Origin: Aestuariibacter sp.
Lineage (GTDB): Bacteria > Pseudomonadota > Gammaproteobacteria > Enterobacterales > Alteromonadaceae
Reading direction: 5' to 3'
Assembly: GCA_017794925.1 (NCBI GenBank)
Contig: CP051238.1
Location: forward strand, 2,496,179-2,560,178
DNA: 64,000 nucleotides
The notes under the pieces are model-generated. The model was not told the origin of the DNA. It did not search any database and saw nothing but the letters and a program-made list of their open reading frames with translations. Within the stretch, counting starts at the first letter, position 1; every line of letters begins with the position of its first letter. Below, one piece after another: positions 1-8,484 of the stretch. Made by a program: the position numbers and the translations under genes.

Positions 1-208
1 GCATTTCAAATTGGGCTGCTGCCGTCGGATTGGTCGCCAGTATCAGACAGCCGGATGTGCCGTCGTCAAGGCGGTGGACTAAATGCAGGTTTTCCAGACC
101 ATGCTTATCCTGCACCTGTTGAACAATGCCGGATTGCGAGTCGTGCATAGTAACTCCGGGAGCTTTATCAACAACGACAAAGTCCGGATGAGAAAACAGA
201 ATATCCAA
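1..208 (-). CDS. RluA-family pseudouridine synthase, N-terminal part only
   Basis: The minus-strand frame opens with a TTG at 206-208 and runs off the left edge, leaving about 69 N-terminal residues. It contains HRLDDGTSG, the catalytic signature of RluA-type RNA pseudouridine synthases, whose Asp attacks uridine in rRNA or tRNA. The opening residues (DILFSHPDFVVVDKAPG) match the usual start of short stand-alone RluA proteins without an S4 domain. No ATG lies upstream before an in-frame stop at 224-226, which is the stop codon of the neighbouring Hpt gene. The two genes are therefore 15 bases apart and probably co-transcribed. The RNA target cannot be told from this fragment. Confidence 0.8.
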   Translation of the reverse strand, partial: MDILFSHPDFVVVDKAPGVTMHDSQSGIVQQVQDKHGLENLHLVHRLDDGTSGCLILATNPTAAAQFEM

Positions 209-223
209 ATTAAATAGCTGCGC

Positions 224-790
224 TTAGTCTAATGAAGAGAGCACTTGCTGAGCGGCATCGTAATCTAATTCATCGATAGCCTCAGTAATTTGTTGGCGTT
301 GCATCGGTGTGGCTTCCATGGCATCGAGCCAACCATTGAGTTTCTCACTGCTAACAAATTCGTGATTGGTAAGGGCCTGAGATAATGCTTTTATCGCTGT
401 TTTTCGCCCGGTTCCAACACTCGCAGGCGAAGTGGAGTCTATTGCTGAATCCGTGGGTAAAGCATCGATGATAGCTACTGTCTGACGAACTTGCTCAAAT
501 AAGAACGTTAGATCCTCTTCGCTTGACTCTGCTGCTTTTATTTGATTGTTAACGCTTTTACTTGCGTCAAAAACAGCATTACACCCCAAATTACCAGAAA
601 CCCCCTTAAGGGTGTGAACCAATATTTCAGCGCCAGCAAAATCCTGCTGATTAAGCAATGCTGTCAGGCGTTGCGCAATGTCTCTGTACTCATCGGCAAA
701 CTTACGTAACAGACGGTGGAGTAACGCCTCGTTACCATTAAGCTGCTTAAGTCCAAATTCGAAGTTGATTGGTTCGTTAGTCGTTGTCAT
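224..790 (-). CDS. Histidine phosphotransfer (Hpt) domain protein
   Basis: A cytoplasmic 188-residue protein with one Hpt domain over about residues 8-110. The motif HTLKGVSGNLG, with His59 as the expected phospho-acceptor, is the hallmark of the four-helix Hpt fold that relays phosphate between hybrid histidine kinases and response regulators. The remaining 75 residues are a helical tail without a recognised domain. There is no receiver or kinase domain in the protein or next to it, so its partners must be elsewhere. It ends 15 bases before the pseudouridine synthase gene on the same strand and diverges from the M16 peptidase gene. Confidence 0.8.
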   Translation of the reverse strand: MTTTNEPINFEFGLKQLNGNEALLHRLLRKFADEYRDIAQRLTALLNQQDFAGAEILVHTLKGVSGNLGCNAVFDASKSVNNQIKAAESSEEDLTFLFEQVRQTVAIIDALPTDSAIDSTSPASVGTGRKTAIKALSQALTNHEFVSSEKLNGWLDAMEATPMQRQQITEAIDELDYDAAQQVLSSLD

Positions 791-951
791 AGAGTCGTTC
801 GTTTCAACTGTGAAGTTTTGTGTAATGTATTTGTATATAGTAGTCGTAATTGCTGTACACTTTTAGTTATATTTTTTGTTAAAGTGAACAACTTTAGTTT
901 AACGTTTCCCTGTCTTCCTTTACTGGCGTTCATTTTCCCTGGAATTACTTC

Positions 952-3813
952 ATGTTGTTTAGATACCTTTTAGTTGGTTTGTGTGTTTGTGTTATGTCTG
1001 CGTGTCAATATGCCCACCAAGCGCAGAGTTCAGCTAATGCACAGCCTTTACGTGACCGTACTGACAATGAGGTAAACCCTGTTCACATCAATTATGAAAA
1101 GTACCGACTGGCCAACGGACTTACCATAATTTTGCATCAGGACACGTCAGACCCATTGGTGCATGTAGACATGACCTATCATGTTGGTTCTGCCAGAGAG
1201 CTACCGGGCAAGACGGGATTTGCTCATTTCTTTGAGCATATGATGTTTCAGGGGTCACAACACGTCGCGGATGAACAGCACTTTAAAATCATCACCGATG
1301 CGGGGGGAACACTGAACGGTACCACGAATCGCGACCGTACAAATTATTTCCAAACCGTACCAGCCAATCAACTGGAAAAGGTGCTGTGGCTGGAAGCTGA
1401 CAGAATGGGTTTTCTGTTACCTGCGGTTACCCAGGAAAAGTTTGAAATACAACGAGAGACAGTTAAAAACGAGCGTGCTGAACGGGTAGACAATCAGCCA
1501 TATGGTATGCGCCATGAAAAGATTGCAGAGGCATTATACCCGGCAGGGCACCCATACGGATGGCTGACAATAGGCTATGTCGATGACCTGGAACGCGTTG
1601 ACGTCAATGATCTGAAAGCGTTTTTTAAACGCTGGTACGGGCCCAATAACGCTGTGTTGACTATTGGCGGTGATATCAACATTAAGCAAACCAAACAATG
1701 GATTGATAAGTACTTCAGCGAGATACCTGAGGGGCCTGAAGTTATCTCACAACAGCCTGGCGTTCCGCAGTTGCCTGAAAACCGGTTTATTACCCTGGAA
1801 GACAATATTCATTTGCCGTTGTTGCAAATAGTCCTGCCAACCGTTCATGCGCGACACGACGATGAGGCAGCTCTGGATGTGCTTTCCAATATTCTCGGCA
1901 GTGGCAAAACATCACTGTTTTACGAGTCGTTGGTAAAAACCGGTAAGGCCGTGCAGGCAGGTGTGTCTCATCCATGCAGCGAGTTGGCCTGCGACTTTAA
2001 TTTAATGGCGTTGATTTCACCTGAATCCGAGCTGAGTATGGCGCAGATGTTTGAGACCATTCAAACACTGTTGGACAACTTTGAGTCCCGCCCGTTTGAT
2101 GACGACGCACTGTTGCGGGTGAAAGCCAGCATAAAGGCATCAACCATTTATGGTTTACAAAGCGTCAGTGGCAAAGTCTCGACCATGGCATATAACCAAA
2201 CCTTTTTTGCCAACCCTGATTTGATCAATGAGGATATTGCGCGTTACAACAGCGTGACCAAAGAAGATGTGTACCGCGTGTTCAGAAAGTACATTAAAGG
2301 CAAAAAGGCGGTTGTACTGAGCGTTGTCCCCAATGGGCAACCAGAGTTGGCAGCCGCGCCACAAAACTATCAACCCCCTTCGCGCGAATACGCTGAACAA
2401 GCGCATGATGCATCTGAAACTGAGGCTGTGATTGCAACTGACAAAATTGAAAGTCACGTTGATCGAACAATGGTACCAAAGGCAGGACCCGCTCCCGTGG
2501 TGAATGTGCCTGAGTATTGGCAGGACAGTTTCGGAAATGGCATGCAGATTATCGGTGTGACCACTGATGAAACCCCGACAGTGAGCTTTACACTGGATAT
2601 GGAAGGGGGCATGCTGCTGGACCCAATGGAAAAGGCCGGGCTGTCGCAGATGACGGCCATGATGATGAATGAGACCACGCTGGGCTTTAGTAACGAAGCC
2701 ATGTCTAATGCGTTAGCTAAGCTGGGCTCTTCAATTAGCTTTTCAAGCAACGGCAGATTTACCCAGATATTTGTGTCGAGTTTAACGGAAAATCTGGATG
2801 CAACTCTTGCGTTATTGCAGGAGAAACTGTTTCGCCCTGCGTTTCTTGCGTCTGATTTTGAACGACTGCAGAAGCAGATCATTGATGGCATTAATTCTCA
2901 GGCAAAAAATCCATCAGCCTTGGCTGAGCGCGCGACCTCACTGGTTTTGTGGGGAGAGAGTAACCGAATCAGCCTGTCGCAAACCGGCACGGCAGAAACG
3001 ATTTCGAACATCACCCTGGACGATGTAAAAGCGTTCTATGCAAAATACTATGTGCCGGCAAAAAGCACCGTCGTGATGGTAGGCGACCTGTCACAGGAAA
3101 AGCTGATTGAACGTCTGGCATTCCTATCGGACTGGCAAGGCGCTGACTACCCGATTCCTGGCTATGAGAGCTTCCCGGAATACAAGTCAAATCAGATTTA
3201 CCTTGTGGATGTACCTGGTGCAACCCAGAGTACGGTGAGAATGGTTTCGCGTTCTTTACCTTACGATGCAACCGGTGATTATTTTTACGCACAACTCATG
3301 AACTTCCCGCTGGGCGACGATTTCAATAGTCGCATCAACCAAAACCTGCGAGAGGACAAAGGTTATACTTATGGTGCTTACTCTTCGTTTAACGGTGGTA
3401 AGTCACTTGGCTGGTTTGAGGCGGGGGCAGAGCTTAAACAACAATATACACAAGCCGGTATCGTCGAGCTGATAAAGGAAATTAATCAGTACAGACAGCA
3501 GGGAATAACCGAAGCTGAGCTCGCGTTCATGCAAAATGCCTTCACGTTGAGTGAAGCACTTGAATATGAGACGCCTATGGATAAGGCCGCGTTTTTACGC
3601 CGTCTGGTAGCCTACGATTTACCCAGTGACTACAAGCAAACCCAGAAGTCGATTATTTTAAATATCGCTAAGCCGGAACTCGACAAGGTTGCCAATCGTT
3701 TCCTGAATACCAGCGACTTACAAATCATTATTGTAGGGGACAAACAGGCATTGCAACCCCAACTGGAGGCGCTTTCAATGCCCATTCACGAAGTCTCTTT
3801 TGCCGGTGGTTAA
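952..3813 (+). CDS. M16 (pitrilysin-family) zinc peptidase, lipoprotein
   Basis: A 953-residue protein with a lipoprotein signal; the lipobox VMSAC puts the acylated Cys at residue 18, so it is probably anchored to the outer membrane facing the periplasm. The inverted zinc motif HFFEH (His92, Glu95, His96) with a downstream Glu in the FEIQRETVKNERAERVDNQP segment is the M16 active site. A second, non-catalytic M16 half follows from about residue 500 to the end (for example RINQNLREDKGYTYGAYSSF near the C-terminus), making the usual two-lobed clam shell. The family degrades oligopeptides. It stands alone, divergent from the Hpt gene, with an A/T-rich promoter region at 791-951. Confidence 0.9.
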   Translation: MLFRYLLVGLCVCVMSACQYAHQAQSSANAQPLRDRTDNEVNPVHINYEKYRLANGLTIILHQDTSDPLVHVDMTYHVGSARELPGKTGFAHFFEHMMFQGSQHVADEQHFKIITDAGGTLNGTTNRDRTNYFQTVPANQLEKVLWLEADRMGFLLPAVTQEKFEIQRETVKNERAERVDNQPYGMRHEKIAEALYPAGHPYGWLTIGYVDDLERVDVNDLKAFFKRWYGPNNAVLTIGGDINIKQTKQWIDKYFSEIPEGPEVISQQPGVPQLPENRFITLEDNIHLPLLQIVLPTVHARHDDEAALDVLSNILGSGKTSLFYESLVKTGKAVQAGVSHPCSELACDFNLMALISPESELSMAQMFETIQTLLDNFESRPFDDDALLRVKASIKASTIYGLQSVSGKVSTMAYNQTFFANPDLINEDIARYNSVTKEDVYRVFRKYIKGKKAVVLSVVPNGQPELAAAPQNYQPPSREYAEQAHDASETEAVIATDKIESHVDRTMVPKAGPAPVVNVPEYWQDSFGNGMQIIGVTTDETPTVSFTLDMEGGMLLDPMEKAGLSQMTAMMMNETTLGFSNEAMSNALAKLGSSISFSSNGRFTQIFVSSLTENLDATLALLQEKLFRPAFLASDFERLQKQIIDGINSQAKNPSALAERATSLVLWGESNRISLSQTGTAETISNITLDDVKAFYAKYYVPAKSTVVMVGDLSQEKLIERLAFLSDWQGADYPIPGYESFPEYKSNQIYLVDVPGATQSTVRMVSRSLPYDATGDYFYAQLMNFPLGDDFNSRINQNLREDKGYTYGAYSSFNGGKSLGWFEAGAELKQQYTQAGIVELIKEINQYRQQGITEAELAFMQNAFTLSEALEYETPMDKAAFLRRLVAYDLPSDYKQTQKSIILNIAKPELDKVANRFLNTSDLQIIIVGDKQALQPQLEALSMPIHEVSFAGG

Positions 3814-3971
3814 TTAGCTTGCACGGAAACGCACTGAGATTGAATGCGCCGAAGCACTGCAAAAACAAATGTCTATGGGTTATAAACCCACGCGAAATTC
3901 AGACAATCAGGCATTAACAGCTGTCATTTATTTGATAAGATACCCGCAGAACTAACCACTCCGTAGCGGGT

Positions 3972-5588
3972 ATGCTGCGGCAGTACAGCTGGATATTGAC
4001 ATTGTTTCCATTGATTTCAGATTTTAACTACGACCTAAACGCGCTGAGTGATTCGACAGCCATTACCAGTATTCAGGGTATCCGGCGCGGCGTAGAAAGA
4101 GAATGTCTTCGAATAACCCCCACCGGTTCACTGGCTCAGACTCCTCATCCGGAGCCGCTGGGCGCGGCGCTGACACACGACAGTATCACTACAGATTATT
4201 CTGAATCGTTACTTGAATTCATTACGCCGCCAGAAAACGATGTGAATAAGACGCTGGCACAATTGGCCGACGTGCATAAGTTTACCCTGGATAATCTTGG
4301 CGAAGAGCGTCTTTGGCCGCTTAGCATGCCGTGTTTTATAAAAAATGAAGCCGAAATTCCAATTGCCTACTTTGGTGAGTCAAACGTAGGCAAAATGAAA
4401 AAGGCCTATCGTGTTGGATTGCGTAATCGCTATGGCAGCATGATGCAGGTTATCGCTGGTGTGCATTTTAATTTCTCGGTACCGGATAGTCTCTGGCAAT
4501 ACCTGGCTGCACAGAAAAACGTTGAGCCCACACAGGATTGGATTTCTGCGCAGTATTTTAGCCTGATACGCAACTATCGACGCACCTGTTGGCTAATTCC
4601 CTATTTGTTTGGTGCTTCTCCTGCATTGTGTAGCTCATTCGTTGCGGGCCGTGAACACGGTCTGGACTTTAAGCAGCTGGGTAGGGGAACCTATTATTTG
4701 CCTTATGCGACCTCATTGCGCATGAGTGGTTTAGGTTATACCAGCACAGAACAGTCCTCACTGAGAATTTGTTACAACAGTCTGGATAATTACATTCGAT
4801 TGTTGCGTCAGGCTATGTATCAGCCTTCCCAGCGTTATGCCGGTTTCGCAGCCGGAGAAGGTGGTCATTACCAGCAGTTGAGTAAAAACGTATTACAAAT
4901 AGAAAACGAATTTTATTCACCAATCCGCCCTAAACAGCCGACCCGCTCCATGGAAAAGCCAACCGATGCATTGGCTTCCCGCGGTGTAAGTTACATCGAA
5001 GTACGCGCTCTGGACGTTAATCCATTCAGTGCTACGGGAATATCGCGGGAGCAAATCGATTTTCTGGATGTATTCCTGATGAGCTGCCTGTTAATGGACA
5101 GTCCGGAATTTAACGCGGAACGTTACAAAGAAACTGAAATAAATTTAAACCGCATTGTCTTAGAAGGGCGTAAACCTGACCTCACGCTGTTAAGCCATGA
5201 TCAGGAAGTCAGCATGCAAGGCTGGGCTGAAAGATTGTTTGCTAAATTTGGTGAAGTGGCTCAGTTCATGGATAAGGCCTACGATGACAACCGATACAGT
5301 CTGGCAATTGAGCGCGAATGGCAGAAAGTGACCGATCCGGATAAAACGTATTCCGGTCGCTGGTTAAGTAAATTGCTGAGCGAAGGTGACAATGCAGTGG
5401 TCGGACGCGCATTAGCTGATACTTATCGCAATGAAATCAGAGCGTTTGAGTACCGCTACAAGTCGGCTGCAGAGTTTGTTGAAGAAGCCGTGACATCACA
5501 TGCGGCTCAGAAAGACATTGAAGCAGCTGACACTGAGTCGTTTGACGCGTTTATCCAGGAATACTTTGCCCGTCCACCGCAAAATTAG
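3972..5588 (+). CDS. gshA: Glutamate-cysteine ligase
   Basis: A 538-residue protein that joins L-glutamate to L-cysteine using ATP, the first step of glutathione synthesis. It aligns by eye with E. coli GshA along its whole length: GIRRGVERECLRI near residue 37, SALTH-like ALTHDSITTDYSESLLEFITPP, IPYLFGASPALCSSF, QIENEFYSPIRPK and the C-terminal EAADTESFDAFI. The first ATG adds about 15 residues compared with E. coli, so a slightly later start is possible. It is a single gene between two lipoprotein genes. Glutathione made here would feed gloA and grxD, both in this window. Confidence 0.95.
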   Translation: MLRQYSWILTLFPLISDFNYDLNALSDSTAITSIQGIRRGVERECLRITPTGSLAQTPHPEPLGAALTHDSITTDYSESLLEFITPPENDVNKTLAQLADVHKFTLDNLGEERLWPLSMPCFIKNEAEIPIAYFGESNVGKMKKAYRVGLRNRYGSMMQVIAGVHFNFSVPDSLWQYLAAQKNVEPTQDWISAQYFSLIRNYRRTCWLIPYLFGASPALCSSFVAGREHGLDFKQLGRGTYYLPYATSLRMSGLGYTSTEQSSLRICYNSLDNYIRLLRQAMYQPSQRYAGFAAGEGGHYQQLSKNVLQIENEFYSPIRPKQPTRSMEKPTDALASRGVSYIEVRALDVNPFSATGISREQIDFLDVFLMSCLLMDSPEFNAERYKETEINLNRIVLEGRKPDLTLLSHDQEVSMQGWAERLFAKFGEVAQFMDKAYDDNRYSLAIEREWQKVTDPDKTYSGRWLSKLLSEGDNAVVGRALADTYRNEIRAFEYRYKSAAEFVEEAVTSHAAQKDIEAADTESFDAFIQEYFARPPQN

Positions 5589-5597
5589 GGCAAAAAA

Positions 5598-5619
5598 ATG
5601 CCTGACACGAGTCAGGCAT
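5598..5619 (-). terminator. Hairpin with U-tract on the minus strand
   Basis: A perfect 9-bp stem (ATGCCTGAC / GTCAGGCAT) with an ACGA loop. The seven-T run follows it only when read on the minus strand; on the plus strand the hairpin is preceded by A's and followed by AAAG. It lies just after gshA, which is on the plus strand, so it looks built to stop leftward transcription running antisense into gshA. Confidence 0.6.
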
Positions 5620-5671
5620 AAAGAATTCGTTCCAGGGAAACACACATTCGGAACACTAGGTTGGACAATGT

Positions 5672-6310
5672 ATGTACAAAAAGTTCAAACAAATTTGTAT
5701 TTTTTTTTCAGGTTGGGTGGTGCTGATTCCGTTTTTTCTTGTGGGATGTGCCACAACGCCGCCAAAAGACACCAGTAACCTGTGTGAAATCTTCTTTGAA
5801 AAAGAGGATTGGTACGATGCTGCCGCCGATATGCGGGAGAAATGGGGCGTGCCTATCCACGTTCCTATGGCAATGATGTATCAGGAAAGTTCTTTTCGTC
5901 ATGATGCCTTGCCACCCCGTGATTACATTTTGTTCGGTTTGATTCCCTGGGGACGGGTCAGTTCAGCATATGGCTATTCACAGGCCAAGACGCCCACCTG
6001 GAGTGATTACATTCGCGAGACCGGAAACAGTGGCGCTGACCGTGATGACTTTGAAGATGCGATGGACTTTATGGGCTGGTTTATCAGTAAAACCCATACG
6101 GTTAACGGCATTTCCAAATGGGATGCGTACGCACAATACCTGAATTATCACGAAGGCTGGGGCGGTTACCGTAAAAAAACGTATAACAAAAAAGCCTGGT
6201 TGAAGAAGGTCGCCCAAAAAGTGAAAGATCGTTCATTGCGTTACGCCGGGCATCTTAAAAGTTGCGAGAAAGAACTTCAAAAAGGCTGGTTCTGGAAATT
6301 GTTTGATTAA
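5672..6310 (+). CDS. Lytic transglycosylase-like (SLT-fold) lipoprotein
   Basis: A 212-residue protein with a lipoprotein signal peptide; the lipobox LVGC places the acylated Cys near residue 26. Residues 60-170 resemble the lysozyme-like SLT fold: MAMMYQESSF carries a Glu in the usual catalytic position, followed by the SSAYGYSQA segment and a Tyr/Trp-rich stretch (YAQYLNYHEGWGGYRKK). Such enzymes cleave the MurNAc-GlcNAc bond of peptidoglycan. The protein is short, with no substrate-binding repeats, so the activity is inferred. The gene stands alone downstream of gshA, and the hairpin after it faces the other strand. Confidence 0.75.
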   Translation: MYKKFKQICIFFSGWVVLIPFFLVGCATTPPKDTSNLCEIFFEKEDWYDAAADMREKWGVPIHVPMAMMYQESSFRHDALPPRDYILFGLIPWGRVSSAYGYSQAKTPTWSDYIRETGNSGADRDDFEDAMDFMGWFISKTHTVNGISKWDAYAQYLNYHEGWGGYRKKTYNKKAWLKKVAQKVKDRSLRYAGHLKSCEKELQKGWFWKLFD

Positions 6311-6338
6311 TACCAGAGTGGGTATGAAAACAGACTAT

Positions 6339-6424
6339 AAAAAAGAAAAATAGGGCAGGCAAAATGCCTGCCCAAAGAAGTGGGTATCTGCCCAAGACCG
6401 TCAATCATCAGATACCCAACAGGC
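6339..6424 (-). ncRNA. Candidate Fur-repressed small RNA
   Basis: Read leftward from the Fur box, a TTGATA at 6454-6459 and a weak TAACGT at 6431-6436, 17 bases apart, would start a transcript near 6424. It would fold into a perfect 9-bp hairpin (arms 6409-6417 and 6382-6390) with an 18-base loop, an 8-base linker, and a second 9-bp hairpin ending in two T runs. The length of about 86 nt, promoter overlapping a Fur box and intrinsic terminator match the design of RyhB-type iron-sparing RNAs. There is no open frame of note. The loop contains UGAUUGA, complementary to UCAAUCA 18-24 bases before the sodB start codon; at seven bases this may be chance. No homology search was possible. Confidence 0.55.
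6353..6373 (-). terminator. Intrinsic terminator of the candidate small RNA
   Basis: Stem GGGCAGGCA / TGCCTGCCC with a 3-base loop. On the minus strand it is followed by TATTTTTCTTTTTT, a classic U-tract. On the plus strand the run is upstream, so it does not serve the transglycosylase-like gene. Confidence 0.75.
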
Positions 6425-6443
6425 ATACTTACGTTAATCTAAA

Positions 6444-6458
6444 TGATAATTATTATCA
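6444..6458. promoter_or_regulatory. Perfect 7-1-7 Fur box
   Basis: TGATAAT-T-ATTATCA is an exact inverted repeat of the 7-1-7 Fur recognition unit. It overlaps the putative -35 of the leftward small RNA. Rightward, the first credible gene starts almost 400 bases away. Confidence 0.8.
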
Positions 6459-6540
6459 AGTGGTGTTATGGCTTTTTATGATCTTTTTTTCGTAACCGCT
6501 TCCCTGCATGACATCAGAGACGTTGCCAACGTCAGCTCTA

Positions 6541-6626
6541 ACGATAAACAGCCGCTATTTCCGTCGTCCCGGAATCGCGACGCGATATCCGGGATCTTCA
6601 AAAAGACGGAATTACGATAAACAGCC
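6541..6626. repeat. REP-like palindrome flanked by 13-bp direct repeats
   Basis: The 13-mer ACGATAAACAGCC occurs at 6541-6553 and again at 6614-6626. Between them lies a nested palindrome: an outer pair TTCCGTC (6559) / GACGGAA (6605), an inner CCCGGA / TCCGGG, and a TCGC / GCGA tip. This is the architecture of a REP or small mobile palindromic unit with flanking duplications. I noticed only one copy in this window. Confidence 0.55.
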
Positions 6627-6833
6627 TTATTTACTCAACGCTATTAATAAATAGAAACCTATTGAAATGATAGTGTAAAGTTTTGTTATCCCAGAGTTAT
6701 AAAGGAAAATCAGGGAAGGGTGAAACAGCCTGACACCGTGAATTTGTTACAGCGAGTTGTTATATGGTGAATCGTATATGAGGCATGTTCTCGTAGTCTT
6801 TAGCATTTTGTTTATTTTTCTTGCGCTGAGCCA

Positions 6834-7085
6834 ATGAAACCCGGTTCCAACATACGGGGTGAACAGCTTGAAATGCTGATTGTCGAATTGGACAAAAGAG
6901 AAATAGAATATGAAATCTGGGACGATGGAACAATTCACTATGATGAGTCTGTTCAGGATGAGGTCACACAAATCACAATAGAAATATTGATGAAAAATAA
7001 GGCTGACCAGGGGATGTTGACCTTAGAAAACATTGGTCCCATTTCAGACTTCAAACTATTACCTCTAAGCAGCGCGTTCAGTTAG
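6834..7085 (+). CDS. Small acidic hypothetical protein
   Basis: An 83-residue open frame that I do not recognise. It is acidic, with no signal peptide or membrane segment; the middle (about residues 10-55) alternates charged and hydrophobic residues as in a small alpha/beta fold. There is no strong ribosome site before the ATG. It ends nine bases before the next small gene, so the two probably form a transcription unit. It lies beside the REP-like element in an accessory patch, and its coding status rests mainly on this pairing. Confidence 0.45.
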   Translation: MKPGSNIRGEQLEMLIVELDKREIEYEIWDDGTIHYDESVQDEVTQITIEILMKNKADQGMLTLENIGPISDFKLLPLSSAFS

Positions 7086-7094
7086 AGGCAGAGT

Positions 7095-7349
7095 ATGGTA
7101 GATAAATTCACGAGAAAAGCGACGTCAGGAACATATCGTGTTGTAGGCTATGACCAGTATGACTATAGCGACTATTTTATTGACGAGTTTGCTAATTTGG
7201 AGCATGCCCTTCAATTGTTGAAGCAACGATGCTCAACATCTAACGCAACGCCTACCTCTTTTTCAGACGTTTATTTTATCTACAATGATAAAGAGCTGGC
7301 ATTGTACAAAGGCACATACGATGAAGGCATTGAAAAATTAGCATTGTAA
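7095..7349 (+). CDS. Small hypothetical protein
   Basis: An 84-residue cytoplasmic protein rich in Tyr and Asp near its start (VVGYDQYDYSDYFIDEF), followed by a helix and a short strand (DVYFIYNDKELALYKG). A GAGG sequence 9 bases before the ATG is a fair ribosome site. I do not recognise the family. It probably shares a transcript with the 83-residue gene just upstream. Confidence 0.55.
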   Translation: MVDKFTRKATSGTYRVVGYDQYDYSDYFIDEFANLEHALQLLKQRCSTSNATPTSFSDVYFIYNDKELALYKGTYDEGIEKLAL

Positions 7350-7676
7350 TGTAAAACATAAACGACATGGAAAATTACCTCGATGATGCTCAGGCCGTGA
7401 TTGGGCATCATGTCTGTCGAATCAGGTATTTCGTCTGATAATTTTTAACAAGCGTTGCTACTATTGCCAAAATATTCGTCATCAATCTGGCTTTCATCTC
7501 TAAAAATCCGTCATCGACACAACGTCAATTACCTAAAAAAACCGGGATTCACTATAACCTTTGATCTACATCATATTGTTTGCGCAGGGTGCTCGGCAGT
7601 ATTGATTTGGATCAGCATTTTTTATGAGGAAAGCGCGCACACTTACCCCATAGAAATTGCAAAAAAGGTGAACGTT
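7350..7676. other. Intergenic stretch with one weak hairpin
   Basis: Between the small hypothetical gene and the DUF3149 gene I see no credible gene. A weak stem (GATGATGC at about 7382 with GCATCAT about 20 bases on) has no T-run. An open frame starting at 7455 runs into the DUF3149 gene, but only its last 41 codons look coding. Confidence 0.4.
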
Positions 7677-7802
7677 ATGTGGAGTATGTTATTTAAAGAT
7701 CCAGTGGTCTGGGGCTCTCTGTTAGGTATTTTTATTGTTTGTCTGATGATGGCTTATTACACTTATCTGTTTATTCACAACAGCGGTGATGATCACAAAT
7801 AA
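7677..7802 (+). CDS. DUF3149 small membrane protein
   Basis: A 41-residue protein with one transmembrane helix (about residues 10-34) after the opening MWSMLFKDPVVWGS, which matches the conserved start of DUF3149 proteins. AAGGTG seven bases before the ATG is the ribosome site; this decides the start over the longer frame that opens at 7455, whose extra residues look non-coding. The function of the family is unknown. The gene ends 15 bases from the convergent smrB gene. Confidence 0.7.
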   Translation: MWSMLFKDPVVWGSLLGIFIVCLMMAYYTYLFIHNSGDDHK

Positions 7803-7817
7803 AACCGGTGAGCATCG

Positions 7818-8372
7818 CTAGCGCTTTTTAGCGAACGGCGAATCTACCGTCAATAACACCAGCAAGGCTCCCTGACCGCCGTATTCAAGTGGAGCCTGGT
7901 GAAACGCCCGTACCTGAGGGTGTTGGATTAAATAGTGCGGTATCGCCTGTTTGAGGACGCCAGTGCCGTGTCCGTGTACCAAACACACACAGTCGATGTG
8001 TTCCCGTTGCGCTGTGTGCAGCAAGCTCGCCAATTCCAGTTTAGCTTGTTGGCGAGTCATGCCGTGAAAATCCAGAATATATTCGGGACTGTAGTCGCCA
8101 CGACGGAGTTGTTTTAACTCATAGGCTGGCACGTCTTCGCGACAATAACGAAGCGCTCCCTGTGGTGGAATAAATCCTTCAAACGCATCAGAAAATTCAA
8201 AGCTTGCATTGGCATGGCGTTCCGACTTTTGCTGACGTCTGATCGCAATTTTACGGGCGGGTTGAGGCGCCACATACGTATCCTGCTTGAGTGGTTTTAC
8301 CCCTTTAATTTCCGATTGAAAAAGAGACAGGTCGTCCTGATCTTCACTGGACGTTGTCGGGGTCTTCTTCAC
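7818..8372 (-). CDS. smrB: Smr-domain endonuclease SmrB
   Basis: A 184-residue protein, the usual SmrB length, with a charged N-terminal region and a C-terminal Smr domain (about residues 98-180). The motifs LDFHGMTRQQA and VHGHGTGVLKQAI (HGHGxG) are the signatures of the fold. E. coli SmrB cleaves mRNA between collided ribosomes and so starts their rescue. The gene diverges from prmB, the same arrangement as in E. coli (yfcN next to prmB-aroC), which supports the name. Confidence 0.9.
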   Translation of the reverse strand: MKKTPTTSSEDQDDLSLFQSEIKGVKPLKQDTYVAPQPARKIAIRRQQKSERHANASFEFSDAFEGFIPPQGALRYCREDVPAYELKQLRRGDYSPEYILDFHGMTRQQAKLELASLLHTAQREHIDCVCLVHGHGTGVLKQAIPHYLIQHPQVRAFHQAPLEYGGQGALLVLLTVDSPFAKKR

Positions 8373-8484
8373 GCCTGGCTTTCCTCTGTCAAATTACTGC
8401 GTAGATTGGACAAATTAAGCATGTCCGAAGTGGTCAACATTATGTATCATACCACCTTTCTTTGAACCGGGCATTTTAAGCGAC

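Noticed and set aside
6468..6620. 50-codon frame starting right after the Fur box
   Set aside because: It reads through the REP-like palindrome, giving residues typical of translated repeats (PSSRNRDAISG), and has no ribosome site.
7455..7802. 115-codon frame as the full DUF3149 gene
   Set aside because: Only the last 41 codons match the family and have a ribosome site; the rest looks non-coding.
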